Shown one piece after another: positions 42,586 to 51,738 of a stretch of 64,000 nt of DNA. A model generated the notes under the pieces. The model did no database searches. It was not told the origin of the DNA and worked only from the letters and a program-made list of their open reading frames with translations. This DNA is from Ruegeria sp. R14_0 (lineage in GTDB: Bacteria > Pseudomonadota > Alphaproteobacteria > Rhodobacterales > Rhodobacteraceae): contig NZ_JAGHRC010000003.1 of NCBI RefSeq assembly GCF_017743975.1, forward strand, positions 124,001 through 188,000, given 5' to 3'. Positions within the stretch are counted from its first letter, which is position 1, and the number at the start of each line of letters is the position of its first letter. The position numbers and the translations under genes are program-made.

Positions 42586-44582
42586 TGTCTTTTGAAACGA
42601 CAGCCGGGTCAGAACGCACCCGGCTGCTTGTTTACAATGGTGGTTTCCTGACATCTCGCCGCATTCGGCGCATATTGTCCCTGTCCGGTTATGACATCAG
42701 CCTGGGGCGCCCCAAAGACGGGGACGTCGTGGGGGTGTGGGGCAACAGCCCAACGGCGCACCGCGGCCTTGGCATGGCCGAACGGCACAATGCGCCGGTT
42801 CTTCGGGTCGAGGACGCCTTTCTGCGTTCCCTGCATCCCGGACGCAGCGGAGAAGCCCCCTTGGGCTTGTTACTGGACCGGTCCGGTCTGCATTTCGACC
42901 CCGAGCAACCCTCTGATCTGGAAACGCTGCTGGCCACACATCCGCTGGACGACACCGCCCTTCTGAACCGTGCGCGCGGCGGAATCGAGAGGATGCGCGA
43001 GTTGCATCTCAGCAAGTATTCGGCCTTCGATCTGACGGAACCACCGCCCGATCCCGGTTATGTGCTGGTAGTGGATCAGGCGCGCGACGATGCAGCCGTC
43101 ACAGCCAGCAAGGGCGATGCAGCACGGTTCCGCGAAATGCTTGTCATGGCGCAAGAGGAAAACCCCGGCGCCCGCGTTCTGATCAAGACGCATCCTGATA
43201 CGATTGCCGAGCATCGCTCGGGCTATTTCTCTGAGGCGGACCAGTCCGACCGCGTGTCCATCCTTGGCACAGCTTTCAGTCCATGGGCGCTGCTGGAAGG
43301 CGCGGTTGGCGTTTATACCCTGTCGTCTCAGATGGGGTTCGAGGCGATCCTGGCCGGGCACAAACCCCGGGTCTTTGGCCGGCCTTTCTACGCTGGATGG
43401 GGGCTGACGCAGGACGAAGACCCCCTGCCCCGTCGCCAGCGCAGCCTGACACGGGCGCAATTGTTTGCCGCTGCGATGGTCTTGTACCCCACATGGTACG
43501 ATCCATACCGCGACCAGCTTTGCGAATTGGAAACCGTTCTGGACGCGCTCGAAGCGCAGACACGCGTCTGGCGGCAGGATCACAAGGGTTGGACCGCGTC
43601 TGGTATGCGCTTGTGGAAGCGCAAGCACCTGCAACAGATGTTCGGACGCGAGAAAAAGATCCGATTTACCGAGGACCAGCCGGCGCGGTCTGACCGCCCG
43701 CATATGGTGTGGGCCAGCAAGGTCCGCGGTACCGAAAACGCGGTCCGGATCGAGGATGGTTTCCTGCGGTCGCGTGGGCTAGGAGCCAGCCTGATACCAC
43801 CGCTTTCGCTGACAACAGATGACCGGGGCATCTACTACGACCCAACGCATCCCAGCCAGTTGGAAGATATGATCGCTGCCCGAGAAACCCTGAGGCCCGA
43901 TCAGGAATTGCGCGCTGAAAGACTGATTTCGCAAATCGTGGCCTCTCGGATCACCAAATACAACACGGGCGGCGACGCACCTGATTTGCCGGAAGGGCAT
44001 CGCATCCTTGTTCCCGGACAGGTCGAAGACGACGCCTCGATCCTGTTGGGCACCAGCACTGTCCGTACCAATGCAGATCTGCTGCGCGCCGCTCGCGAGG
44101 CAAACCCGAACGCCGTCCTGATCTATAAACCTCACCCGGATGTTGAGGCCCGATTGCGCGATGGTGAATTGGACGCCACAGACCTGGCAGATGTCATCGC
44201 CACCAGTTGCGATCCAGCTGCCCTGCTGCCAGAGGTTCAGGAGGTCTGGACCATGACCTCATTGCTGGGGTTCGAAGCGTTGATGCGCGGGGTTCGCGTG
44301 ACCACGCTAGGCGCACCTTTCTATGCCGGTTGGGGGCTGACGAACGATTTGGGCAACGTTCCGGCGCGTCGCGGCGCTCGGCCCAGCCTGTTGGGCTTGG
44401 TTCACGCCGCCCTGATCGATTACCCCCGATACATGGACCCAACCACTGGTGAGCCCTGCCCGGTCGAGGTTGCGGTCGATCGTCTTGCACAAAACAACGC
44501 TCCTGCAGGCGGCCCGATGGTACGCTTATTGTCAAAATTGCAGGGCGCATTCGCGACCCATGCGCATGTCTGGCGACGTTAG
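42585..44582 (+). CDS. kpsC: Capsular polysaccharide biosynthesis protein, KpsC-like (two tandem domains)
   Basis: KpsC-type proteins are beta-Kdo transferases that build the capsule's lipid linker. The 665-residue protein has two similar halves. The first has VLRVEDAFLRSLHPG, LIKTHPDT and FGRPFYAGWGLTQDED; the second has AVRIEDGFLRSRGLGA, IYKPHPDVEARL and LGAPFYAGWGLTNDLG. ATG 42585 shares a base with the previous stop (TGATG). The last four bases overlap the convergent ribD stop. Confidence 0.93.
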   Translation: MSFETTAGSERTRLLVYNGGFLTSRRIRRILSLSGYDISLGRPKDGDVVGVWGNSPTAHRGLGMAERHNAPVLRVEDAFLRSLHPGRSGEAPLGLLLDRSGLHFDPEQPSDLETLLATHPLDDTALLNRARGGIERMRELHLSKYSAFDLTEPPPDPGYVLVVDQARDDAAVTASKGDAARFREMLVMAQEENPGARVLIKTHPDTIAEHRSGYFSEADQSDRVSILGTAFSPWALLEGAVGVYTLSSQMGFEAILAGHKPRVFGRPFYAGWGLTQDEDPLPRRQRSLTRAQLFAAAMVLYPTWYDPYRDQLCELETVLDALEAQTRVWRQDHKGWTASGMRLWKRKHLQQMFGREKKIRFTEDQPARSDRPHMVWASKVRGTENAVRIEDGFLRSRGLGASLIPPLSLTTDDRGIYYDPTHPSQLEDMIAARETLRPDQELRAERLISQIVASRITKYNTGGDAPDLPEGHRILVPGQVEDDASILLGTSTVRTNADLLRAAREANPNAVLIYKPHPDVEARLRDGELDATDLADVIATSCDPAALLPEVQEVWTMTSLLGFEALMRGVRVTTLGAPFYAGWGLTNDLGNVPARRGARPSLLGLVHAALIDYPRYMDPTTGEPCPVEVAVDRLAQNNAPAGGPMVRLLSKLQGAFATHAHVWRR

Positions 44583-45679
44583 CGCAGGGCTCGCGCCCAA
44601 CGATGCATCACGTCCGGCCCAATCACCTGCGTCTCGATCAGCTCAAACCGGGGCGCTGCGTCCAGTTTATCCAGCCCGAGCGTACCAATAGCCGACAACC
44701 CATCGGCCCCGATAGCCAGACCAGCGGTGAAGCCGATCAACTCGTCCACAAGATCTGCGGCCAGTAACGAGGCCGCCAAAGCAGCTCCGCCTTCGCAGAA
44801 TACGCGGGTCAGACCGGCCTGCCCCAACTGATGCAGCAGATCTGCGGCGTCGATCTGGTGATCGTCCAGCGCGCAGGGCAACAGCCTTGCCCCGACCCCT
44901 TCCCATGCGCGGGCGCGTTCGGCATCCGGCGAAGGGCCGTGACACAACCAAACGGGTACGTCTTTGGCCGTGCGCGCCAACTGTCCCATCAATGGAATGT
45001 CCATATGGCGAGAGACCACAATCCGAACCGGCTGCGCCTCGACCCCAATATCCCGCACGGTCAGCGAGGGATCATCGGCACGTGCAGTACCCGCTCCAAC
45101 CATCACCGCATCGTGTCGCGCCCTCATCGCGTGTACGGCACGACGCGCCTTTGGCCCAGTAATCCATTGGCTGTGGCCCGTGGCCGTGGCGATCCGGCCG
45201 TCGAAGCTGCTGGCGAGTTTTAGGGTGACAAAGGGACGACTTTGTTCGGTTTTCAGAAAGAAACCGGCCAAATCGCGCGCGGCCTCTTCGGCCAGCACGC
45301 CCGTCGTTACGTCGATCCCGGCCTCGCGCAACATGGCAAACCCTTGCCCGGCTACGCGAGGATCGCTGTCCTCTATCGCACAGACGACCCGAGCGACACC
45401 TGCGGCAATCAAAGCCTCGGCACACGGGGGTGTCTTTCCATAGTGAGAACAAGGTTCAAGCGAGACATATGCCGTCGCTCCGCGCGCGGCCTCTCCGGCC
45501 TGCGCCAACGCTACGGGCTCGGCGTGCGGGCGGCCACCTGGTTGGGTCCAGCCCCGCCCCACAATTCGCCCGTCGCGCACGATCACGCAACCGACCGCTG
45601 GGTTTGGCCAGCACGTCCCCTGACCGCGTCGACCCAAAGACAGGGCCAACGCCATAAATCGCTTATCTGTTTCGCTCAC
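44579..45679 (-). CDS. ribD: Bifunctional pyrimidine deaminase/reductase RibD
   Basis: RibD deaminates and then reduces the pyrimidine intermediate of riboflavin synthesis. The 366-residue protein has the deaminase zinc motif [13 protein letters not shown] with [19 protein letters not shown] (about 50-90). The reductase domain follows with [20 protein letters not shown] and [20 protein letters not shown]. It follows nrdR with a four-base overlap. The rest of the rib genes lie 4.7 kb away past the capsule genes. Confidence 0.95.
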   Translation of the reverse strand: MSETDKRFMALALSLGRRGQGTCWPNPAVGCVIVRDGRIVGRGWTQPGGRPHAEPVALAQAGEAARGATAYVSLEPCSHYGKTPPCAEALIAAGVARVVCAIEDSDPRVAGQGFAMLREAGIDVTTGVLAEEAARDLAGFFLKTEQSRPFVTLKLASSFDGRIATATGHSQWITGPKARRAVHAMRARHDAVMVGAGTARADDPSLTVRDIGVEAQPVRIVVSRHMDIPLMGQLARTAKDVPVWLCHGPSPDAERARAWEGVGARLLPCALDDHQIDAADLLHQLGQAGLTRVFCEGGAALAASLLAADLVDELIGFTAGLAIGADGLSAIGTLGLDKLDAAPRFELIETQVIGPDVMHRWARALR

Positions 45680-46146
45680 TCGTCCGTCGAAGGCTGCGGC
45701 GGGCGCAGTTCGTGGACAAACTCCTCGAAGTCATCGGCCGCCTGGAAATTCTTGTATACGCTCGCAAAGCGAACATAGGCGACGGTATCGATCCGCGCCA
45801 GAGCTTCCATGACGATCTCGCCGATTTTGCTGGATGGGATATCGGTCTCACCCATGCTTTCCAGACGGCGCACGATGCCCGAGATCATCTGGTCGATGCG
45901 ATCAGGCTCAATCGGGCGTTTCTGCATCGAGATACGGATCGAGCGTTCCAGCTTATCCCGATCAAAATCTTCGCGCTTTCCGTTGGTTTTGATCACCACC
46001 AGATCGCGCAGTTGCACACGCTCATAGGTCGTGAAACGGCCGCCGCACGCAGGGCAGAACCGGCGCCTGCGAATGGCTACGTGATCCTCTGCCGGGCGAG
46101 AATCTTTGACCTGAGTGTCGATATTTCCGCAAAACGGGCAGCGCAT
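45676..46146 (-). CDS. nrdR: Transcriptional repressor NrdR
   Basis: NrdR represses ribonucleotide reductase genes in response to dATP/ATP. The 156-residue protein has a zinc ribbon with Cys3, Cys6, Cys31 and Cys34 ([25 protein letters not shown]) and an ATP-cone domain (about 49-140, [20 protein letters not shown]). Length matches the family. The frame opens at 46179, but ATG 46146 is the family start. It overlaps ribD by four bases; nrdR-ribD is a common pairing. Confidence 0.97.
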   Translation of the reverse strand: MRCPFCGNIDTQVKDSRPAEDHVAIRRRRFCPACGGRFTTYERVQLRDLVVIKTNGKREDFDRDKLERSIRISMQKRPIEPDRIDQMISGIVRRLESMGETDIPSSKIGEIVMEALARIDTVAYVRFASVYKNFQAADDFEEFVHELRPPQPSTDE

Positions 46147-46199
46147 CCGCCGTCTCCTCGTCCCTAGTACCGCCTCCATTTGTAAGCGCTACGGCTTAC

Positions 46200-46208
46200 T
46201 TATCCACA
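46200..46208 (+). promoter_or_regulatory. Perfect DnaA box upstream of nrdR
   Basis: TTATCCACA is the exact DnaA-box consensus, 54 bases before the nrdR ATG. One nine-base match is expected about every 130 kb counting both strands, so chance is possible; DnaA control of dNTP genes is known in E. coli. Confidence 0.3.
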
Positions 46209-46267
46209 ACTATAGGGCAGCCGCTAGGGTTTGGGTAGTCGGAATTTTTCAACGCAAGATAAAGGGG

Positions 46268-46681
46268 TCAGGCGAAGTGTGCCGCAACCCGTCGTTTATG
46301 CGCTGCAGTACGGTGTTCGAACAGGTAAACGCCTTGCCAAGTTCCCAATACAGGTTGGCCTCCCGACACAGGGATAGACAGCGAAACAGGCAACAAAGCC
46401 GCCTTGATATGGGCGGGCATATCGTCGGGTCCTTCGTAGGTATGGCGCAGATAAGCCATCGCTGGGTGATCAGACGGCGGCACCAACCTGTCGAAAAAAG
46501 CGCGCAGATCCGTCTGCACTTCGGGGTCGGCGTTTTCCTGAATCGCCAGCGAACATGAGGTATGGCGCACGAACAGTGTCAGCAACCCATCGCCTGAGAC
46601 CGAGTTGAGCCAGTTGCGCACGTCCGAGGTGAATTCGTACAACCCCGGACCATCCGTCGAAATAATGAACTCGGTCTGCAT
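46268..46681 (-). CDS. YjbQ (UPF0047) family protein
   Basis: The 137-residue beta-rich protein has LLTLFVRHTSCSLAIQENAD, HIKAALLPVSLSIPVSGGQP and LGTWQGVYLFEHRTAAHKRR, the family's His and Glu positions. E. coli YjbQ shows weak thiamine-phosphate synthase activity, which gives the family its other name; the true role is uncertain. It stands alone, convergent with nothing, on the minus strand. Confidence 0.93.
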   Translation of the reverse strand: MQTEFIISTDGPGLYEFTSDVRNWLNSVSGDGLLTLFVRHTSCSLAIQENADPEVQTDLRAFFDRLVPPSDHPAMAYLRHTYEGPDDMPAHIKAALLPVSLSIPVSGGQPVLGTWQGVYLFEHRTAAHKRRVAAHFA

Positions 46682-46698
46682 TTGTCGATCGCTATGGA

Positions 46699-47106
46699 TC
46701 AGTTGAAGAACGGACGAACGTTACAGCGCCCATTGGCCCCCTGAACGGACATGCTTTCACCGGGATTAAAGCCGGAAGTCAAGAAACTGCCCTGCTGCGG
46801 CTGACCACCTGCGGGAGGCGCGATTGAGAACCGAACAGATGTCCTACGACCTGTTGCCTCGCTGGGGCCATAGCCACGCACAACGTAAATTCGATCCTGC
46901 CAGCCTGCGCCCAGGGTCCGGCGAGCGAAATCCGCGGCCGCACACCAATACCCGTCGACGTCGCGCCGCGCGCGCGGGATCACTTCGAACTCGGTGTTGT
47001 TCAGTGCGACGGTCTGAAACCCGTTTCGCGCTGCAGAGGCCGTAGCGGGCACGCTCAGCAAGATTGCGGCAGCCGCCGCCAAAGTCATAACCTGTTTCAT
47101 AATCAT
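46699..47106 (-). CDS. Secreted protein of unknown function
   Basis: The 135-residue protein has a clear signal peptide (VMTLAAAAAILLSVPATASA). The mature part has VALNNTEFEVIPRARRDVDG, YWCAAADFARRTLGAGW and NGRCNVRPFFN, suggesting one disulfide. I recognise similar Rhodobacterales periplasmic proteins but no function. ATG 47106 (MIMKQVM) lies after AGGAAAGAGT; ATG 47100 is the alternative. It ends 17 bases before yjbQ, on the same strand. Confidence 0.75.
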   Translation of the reverse strand: MIMKQVMTLAAAAAILLSVPATASAARNGFQTVALNNTEFEVIPRARRDVDGYWCAAADFARRTLGAGWQDRIYVVRGYGPSEATGRRTSVRFSIAPPAGGQPQQGSFLTSGFNPGESMSVQGANGRCNVRPFFN

Positions 47107-47184
47107 ACTCTTTCCTGTTTCGAGGTAATTTCTGAAATAGTGTACATCCCCACCGGACAAAGCCGGATCACAATCAATTCAGCC

Positions 47185-47727
47185 CTAACCCTTTTGCTCG
47201 TGATCAGACGTTAACCAACCCTGATAGCGGATCAAAGGGCCCAGAACCGGCATCTCGGCTGACACATCGAACCTGAATCGGTTGCTCTCATCTTGCCATT
47301 CAATTGTTTTTGAGCGCGGCAAAAGCGGCTTGGGACAGGGTATTCCAAGGAACTTAAGCCCGAGAATCTGGATGGATAATAGATGGTTCGAAGAAACCGG
47401 CTTCAGCCAAATCGACACCGGGCCAAACCGTTCGCGCACGCAGTTGGAACGGTGATCAAAGCTGAGCCGGGATCGCGTGGTATGACCACCAAAATCGCGC
47501 GTCCACAGCCACCCTGCGCCGTTCCTTGTGATCGAAACCTTGACCTCAACATCCCGCCCGTCCGGCGGCATGCGCGCACAGCGCAAGGCCAACGCAACCA
47601 GCATTCCGCCCCCAGCTTTGATCGTGCAACGACCCGAGTACTGGCCGCAGACGCTGTGCAACGCACGCACCGCCTCGGGCAGTTCCGTTCCCTTGGGCAA
47701 GGCTTGCAGAAAAGGATCGGGATGCAC
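47185..47727 (-). CDS. DUF4166 family protein
   Basis: The 180-residue protein (LPKGTELPEAVRALHSVCGQ; GAGWLWTRDFGGHTTRSRL; FGPVSIWLKPVSSNHLLSIQ; EWQDESNRFRFDVSAEMPVL) matches my memory of DUF4166, whose role is unknown and which often sits beside DUF393 or saccharopine-dehydrogenase-like genes. The start is a GTG at 47727, directly abutting the stop of the DCC gene, so the two form one transcript. Confidence 0.8.
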   Translation of the reverse strand: MHPDPFLQALPKGTELPEAVRALHSVCGQYSGRCTIKAGGGMLVALALRCARMPPDGRDVEVKVSITRNGAGWLWTRDFGGHTTRSRLSFDHRSNCVRERFGPVSIWLKPVSSNHLLSIQILGLKFLGIPCPKPLLPRSKTIEWQDESNRFRFDVSAEMPVLGPLIRYQGWLTSDHEQKG

Positions 47728-48162
47728 TCAGAACCCCTCGGGCAGAAAGCGAGACCGGAGGGCCGCATCAGGTACCATACACGTCTCGGATCGTCCGAAA
47801 ATCGCAAACCGGTTACGTGCAATCGCTTGGTAGAGCGGGTCTTTGATAAACCGAGGCAGCCATTTGCAGACAGACAAAGCCGGCCAGATGCCGGGCAAGC
47901 GGCGCATTGCAGCTGCGAATGCATCCAAACGCTGGTGGATCACGCCATCCGTGACCACAAGGTTGGTTTCAAAATCATGGGTTGGCAAGCCGAGGTCGGA
48001 ATACAGCCTCTGCCCCAAAGGCGATTGCGCGGTTGCGAATTTGAACCGTTGGGCTTTGTCCCGTGCCACCATGAACCGAAAAAAGCCCGAACAAAGAACG
48101 CATTCGCCGTCGAAGACGATGAAATCCTGCCCTTCGATTAGGTTTGTTGTGTGATTGGTCAC
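47728..48162 (-). CDS. DCC (DUF393) thiol-disulfide oxidoreductase family protein
   Basis: The 144-residue protein begins the domain with DFIVFDGECVLCSGFFRFMV, which has the D-x-x-C-x-x-C pattern of the DCC family. WLPRFIKDPLYQAIARNRFA and a Cys-containing tail follow. The family is thought to be thioredoxin-like, but activity is mostly untested. The start is uncertain: GTG 48162 (MTNHTTNLIEG) gives the usual short lead, while the frame opens at GTG 48231. DUF4166 follows without a gap. Confidence 0.85.
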   Translation of the reverse strand: MTNHTTNLIEGQDFIVFDGECVLCSGFFRFMVARDKAQRFKFATAQSPLGQRLYSDLGLPTHDFETNLVVTDGVIHQRLDAFAAAMRRLPGIWPALSVCKWLPRFIKDPLYQAIARNRFAIFGRSETCMVPDAALRSRFLPEGF

Positions 48163-48439
48163 GCCGGATACGTCCGCTCGAACTCTGCTGACGCAATTTG
48201 GCACCAGGGCGCGCGACAGACAATGCGACACGGAAGCCTCATCGCTGTCGGGGAACCTACGGTGGTGAACCGGGCTCTGACCTCATCCCCTCAAAGATCG
48301 CGACCCGACAGCAAGCGAAAAATAGGTACCCGTTTGGCTGCGGTCTTGCGAAACACGGCCAATATTATTTGAATAGATGCCATATGCTTCGCTTTCCCCT
48401 ATATTCAGGTGCAGCCGATCAACAGCATGGGTTTTGAGA

Positions 48440-49447
48440 ATGGACGTCGACATCGCCCGCATTCAGGTCTTGTCCAGAACGTTGGATCAACGGGCCACAG
48501 ACCCTGCGATCGTGGACCGCGTGCTGGCCAAATCAGGCCTGAGGCGCGCCGATATCGAACCACCCTCGACAGCCTATAGCGCGCACAAAGAGGCCCTGTT
48601 CGCTCGCTATGCCTGCGATGCCCTTCACGACACCACTTTTGCCGCACAGGCCGGACTGGCATTCAACGCGTCTTCAAGCCTGACGGCTTACATCAGTAAG
48701 TACTCACGCGATCTAAAGCAGGTGGTGGAAAACTCATCCCGGTTTCACGGCATGATTGACCCGGCGCTGCACCTAAGCCTGCGGGTTGCCGGGAACTTTG
48801 CCTCAATTGAGGCAGAGTGGAAGGACGCCAGTTTTGCCCGGTACCACCGCCGGACCGAGTTTCTGATTTTTGCGGCTCTTGCCCGGATGCGTACGCTGAC
48901 GCAGACCGCTTTTTTTCCCATCGAAATCCGGTTTCAGCACGAGGTGGGTGATATCGGCAAAAACTATCAAAAGCTCGCAGGTTTTCCGGTAAGTTTTGGG
49001 GCCGAGCGGTTGGAAATCGTGTTGACCTTGTCCTCATTGGACCTGCCGGTGCCAACCTATGACCCAAGCCTACGGGAACATCTGTTGGCCTATGGCGACC
49101 GCATTCTCGCCGAGCACAGGGAACCCAAGCAAAAACTAAGGGCGCAGGTCGAGGGGCTGATCACACGCTCCCTGCCTGGGTCAATCATACAGGCCGAAGA
49201 TGCGGCCTCGAACCTTGGGATGAGCCCGCGCACCTTTGCGCGGCGATTGAGCAATGAGGGCACGAGCTATCGCGAGATCGTCGAGGACCTGCGTTCGGAC
49301 CTGGCACAGACGTTCATCACCAACGGGATGCCCTTGTCGGAAATTGCATATTCGCTGGGTTACGCCGACCAACCGGCTTTCTCGACCGCATTTAAGCGCT
49401 GGACCGGCCAAGCCCCCAGCGCTTTTCGTGGCCGTTTAGATCTGTGA
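48440..49447 (+). CDS. AraC family transcriptional regulator (OruR-like)
   Basis: The 335-residue protein has the long N-terminal effector domain of the OruR/ToxR-type AraC group (DPAIVDRVLAKSGLRRADIE; LTAYISKYSRDLKQVVENSS). The C-terminal double helix-turn-helix has AASNLGMSPRTFARRLSNEG and LSEIAYSLGYADQPAFSTAF. Such regulators usually control a neighbouring catabolic operon, but none adjoins on this strand. The ATG 48440 start is favoured; the frame opens at 48377. Confidence 0.88.
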   Translation: MDVDIARIQVLSRTLDQRATDPAIVDRVLAKSGLRRADIEPPSTAYSAHKEALFARYACDALHDTTFAAQAGLAFNASSSLTAYISKYSRDLKQVVENSSRFHGMIDPALHLSLRVAGNFASIEAEWKDASFARYHRRTEFLIFAALARMRTLTQTAFFPIEIRFQHEVGDIGKNYQKLAGFPVSFGAERLEIVLTLSSLDLPVPTYDPSLREHLLAYGDRILAEHREPKQKLRAQVEGLITRSLPGSIIQAEDAASNLGMSPRTFARRLSNEGTSYREIVEDLRSDLAQTFITNGMPLSEIAYSLGYADQPAFSTAFKRWTGQAPSAFRGRLDL

Positions 49448-49600
49448 TCCAAAGCAGCGGGTGGCCGGGGGTCGTCAGCGGCACAGCCTCGCCCCGGCCT
49501 GTCCCATGAGTGGACTAGGCCCAGATAAGGTCACATGGGTCACATGCCTTGTGAGTTCTCGCCAAATTGAAGCCTGATCCCGCCACCGTGAGGGCTGCGT

Positions 49601-49631
49601 GAAAAAAAGGCGCCTCAACCGAGGCGCCTTT
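49601..49631 (-). terminator. Terminator of rpoD
   Basis: On the minus strand GAGGCGCC-type arms (AAAGGCGCCTC 49606-49616 / GAGGCGCCTTT 49621-49631) around a four-base loop are followed by seven T. It lies five bases after the rpoD stop. Confidence 0.9.
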
Positions 49632-49635
49632 CTGT

Positions 49636-51624
49636 TTACTGATCCAGGAAGGACCGTAGTTTCCGCGACCGGCTGGGATGCTTCAGCTTCCGCAGCGCTT
49701 TCGCTTCGATCTGACGGATGCGTTCGCGGGTCACGCTAAACTGCTGACCGACCTCTTCCAGCGTGTGGTCTGTGTTCATGCCGATGCCAAAGCGCATCCG
49801 CAGAACCCGTTCCTCACGCGGCGTGAGCGAGGCCAGTACCCGTGTGGTCGTTTCCTTGAGGTTTTCCTGAATCGCGCTGTCCAGCGGCAGCACGGCATTC
49901 TTGTCCTCGATGAAATCGCCCAACTGGCTGTCTTCTTCATCGCCAATCGGCGTTTCCAGCGAGATCGGCTCTTTGGCGATTTTCATCACCTTGCGAACCT
50001 TCTCAAGCGGCATCTGCAGCTTTTCGGCCAGTTCCTCGGGCGTCGGCTCGCGCCCGATCTCGTGCAGCATCTGGCGACCGGTACGAACCAGCTTGTTGAT
50101 CGTTTCGATCATGTGGACCGGAATTCGGATGGTACGCGCCTGATCCGCGATGGAGCGCGTGATCGCCTGACGAATCCACCAGGTCGCATAGGTCGAGAAC
50201 TTGTAGCCACGGCGGTATTCAAATTTGTCCACCGCCTTCATCAGGCCGATGTTGCCTTCCTGAATAAGATCAAGGAATTGCAGGCCGCGGTTCGTGTACT
50301 TCTTGGCGATCGAGATCACCAGACGCAGGTTGGCCTCGACCATTTCTTTCTTGGCCTGGCGCGCCTCTTTCTCGCCCTTCTGAACCTGCTGCACGATGCG
50401 GCGGAATTCAGGGATGTCCAGACCAACGTACTGACCGACCTGAGCCATATCGTTGCGCAGCTCTTCGACCTTTGCGGTCGAGCGTTCGATGAACATCTGC
50501 CAGCCCCGACCCGGCTTTTCAGCCATCTCGGACAGCCAGTTCGGGTCCAGCTCGCGGCCACGATAGGCATCGATGAACTCACGACGGTTGATGCGGGCCT
50601 GATCCGCCAGCTTTACCATCGCACTGTCCAGCGACATGACACGGCGGTTGATGCCATAAAGCTGGTCGATCAGCGCTTCGATACGGTTGTTGTGCAGATG
50701 CAGACCATTCACCAGTTCGACGATCTCAGACCGCAGCTGTTGATAGGTCGCCTCTTCTTTTTCCGAGAACGTGTCGTCTTCGTTCAGGGTCGCGGAAATC
50801 CGGCTGTCCTGCATTTCCGATAACATGGCGAAGTCGGTCGAAATGCGTTCCAGCGTGGTCAGAACCTGATCTTTGAGCGCGGCTTCCATCGCGGCCAGCG
50901 ACATGTTGGCCTGATCGTCGTCGTCGTCATCGTCGTCATTGTTCAGCGGATTGCCATCGGCGTCCAGTTCAGGGCCTGTGTCCTTGGCTGGCTTGGCGGC
51001 CTGCACGGCTGAGGTGTCGACGACCGGTTCTTCCACGTCGCCGTCTTCGTCCATCTGGTTGCCGAACGTGGCCTCCAGATCAATGACGTCGCGCAGCAGA
51101 ATGTCTTCTGACAGAAGTTCGTCGTGCCAGATGGTGATCGCCTGGAAGGTCAGTGGGCTTTCGCACAGACCGGCGATCATGGTGTTGCGGCCGGCCTCAA
51201 TCCGTTTGGCGATGGCAATTTCGCCTTCACGGCTCAGCAATTCCACCGAACCCATTTCGCGCAGATACATGCGCACCGGGTCGTCAGTGCGATCCAGCTT
51301 TTCGGTCGCCGCCCCGGCCAAAGCAACCTCACGGTTGCTTTCCGTCGTGGTCAGTTCGGTCGAGCCTTTATTCTCTTCCTCTTCGGCCTCTTCATCTTCG
51401 ATGATGTTGATGCCCATTTCGGACAGCATCGACATAACGTCTTCGATCTGTTCCGAGCTCACCTGATCAGGCGGCAGAACCTGATTGAGCTGGTCGTAGG
51501 TGATGTAACCTTTCTCGCGGGCCTCGGCGATCATCTTTTTGACCTGGGCCTGGCTCATGTCCAGCGAGATTTCCTGTTCCTGCTCTTCGGATTTGCGATC
51601 TTCGGTCGTGTCTTTGGCGGCCAT
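49636..51624 (-). CDS. rpoD: RNA polymerase primary sigma factor RpoD
   Basis: This is the housekeeping sigma-70 factor. The 662-residue protein has region 1.1, a non-conserved acidic region with an eight-Asp run (about residue 230), region 1.2-2 with [20 protein letters not shown] and [20 protein letters not shown], region 3 [20 protein letters not shown] and region 4.2 [20 protein letters not shown]. Length fits alphaproteobacterial RpoD. dnaG lies 114 bases upstream, the usual arrangement. No rpsU is seen. Confidence 0.98.
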   Translation of the reverse strand: MAAKDTTEDRKSEEQEQEISLDMSQAQVKKMIAEAREKGYITYDQLNQVLPPDQVSSEQIEDVMSMLSEMGINIIEDEEAEEEENKGSTELTTTESNREVALAGAATEKLDRTDDPVRMYLREMGSVELLSREGEIAIAKRIEAGRNTMIAGLCESPLTFQAITIWHDELLSEDILLRDVIDLEATFGNQMDEDGDVEEPVVDTSAVQAAKPAKDTGPELDADGNPLNNDDDDDDDDQANMSLAAMEAALKDQVLTTLERISTDFAMLSEMQDSRISATLNEDDTFSEKEEATYQQLRSEIVELVNGLHLHNNRIEALIDQLYGINRRVMSLDSAMVKLADQARINRREFIDAYRGRELDPNWLSEMAEKPGRGWQMFIERSTAKVEELRNDMAQVGQYVGLDIPEFRRIVQQVQKGEKEARQAKKEMVEANLRLVISIAKKYTNRGLQFLDLIQEGNIGLMKAVDKFEYRRGYKFSTYATWWIRQAITRSIADQARTIRIPVHMIETINKLVRTGRQMLHEIGREPTPEELAEKLQMPLEKVRKVMKIAKEPISLETPIGDEEDSQLGDFIEDKNAVLPLDSAIQENLKETTTRVLASLTPREERVLRMRFGIGMNTDHTLEEVGQQFSVTRERIRQIEAKALRKLKHPSRSRKLRSFLDQ

Positions 51625-51738
51625 TCAATGCTCCTGCAGGGATGGGTGATTCGATTGAACCGAATCATTAGCGCGTAGAAGTGATTCGGCCACCCGTTTA
51701 CCCGTTTTTCTTTTCCAGTGCCTTACGAAAACATCACT

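Noticed and set aside
46195..46218. A possible NrdR box near nrdR
   Set aside because: Only one half-site resembles the consensus; the other half does not match, so it is not called.
50915..50945. A run of Asp codons in rpoD as a repeat or slippage site
   Set aside because: The run lies in the variable acidic region of RpoD, where such runs are common; no frameshift is seen.
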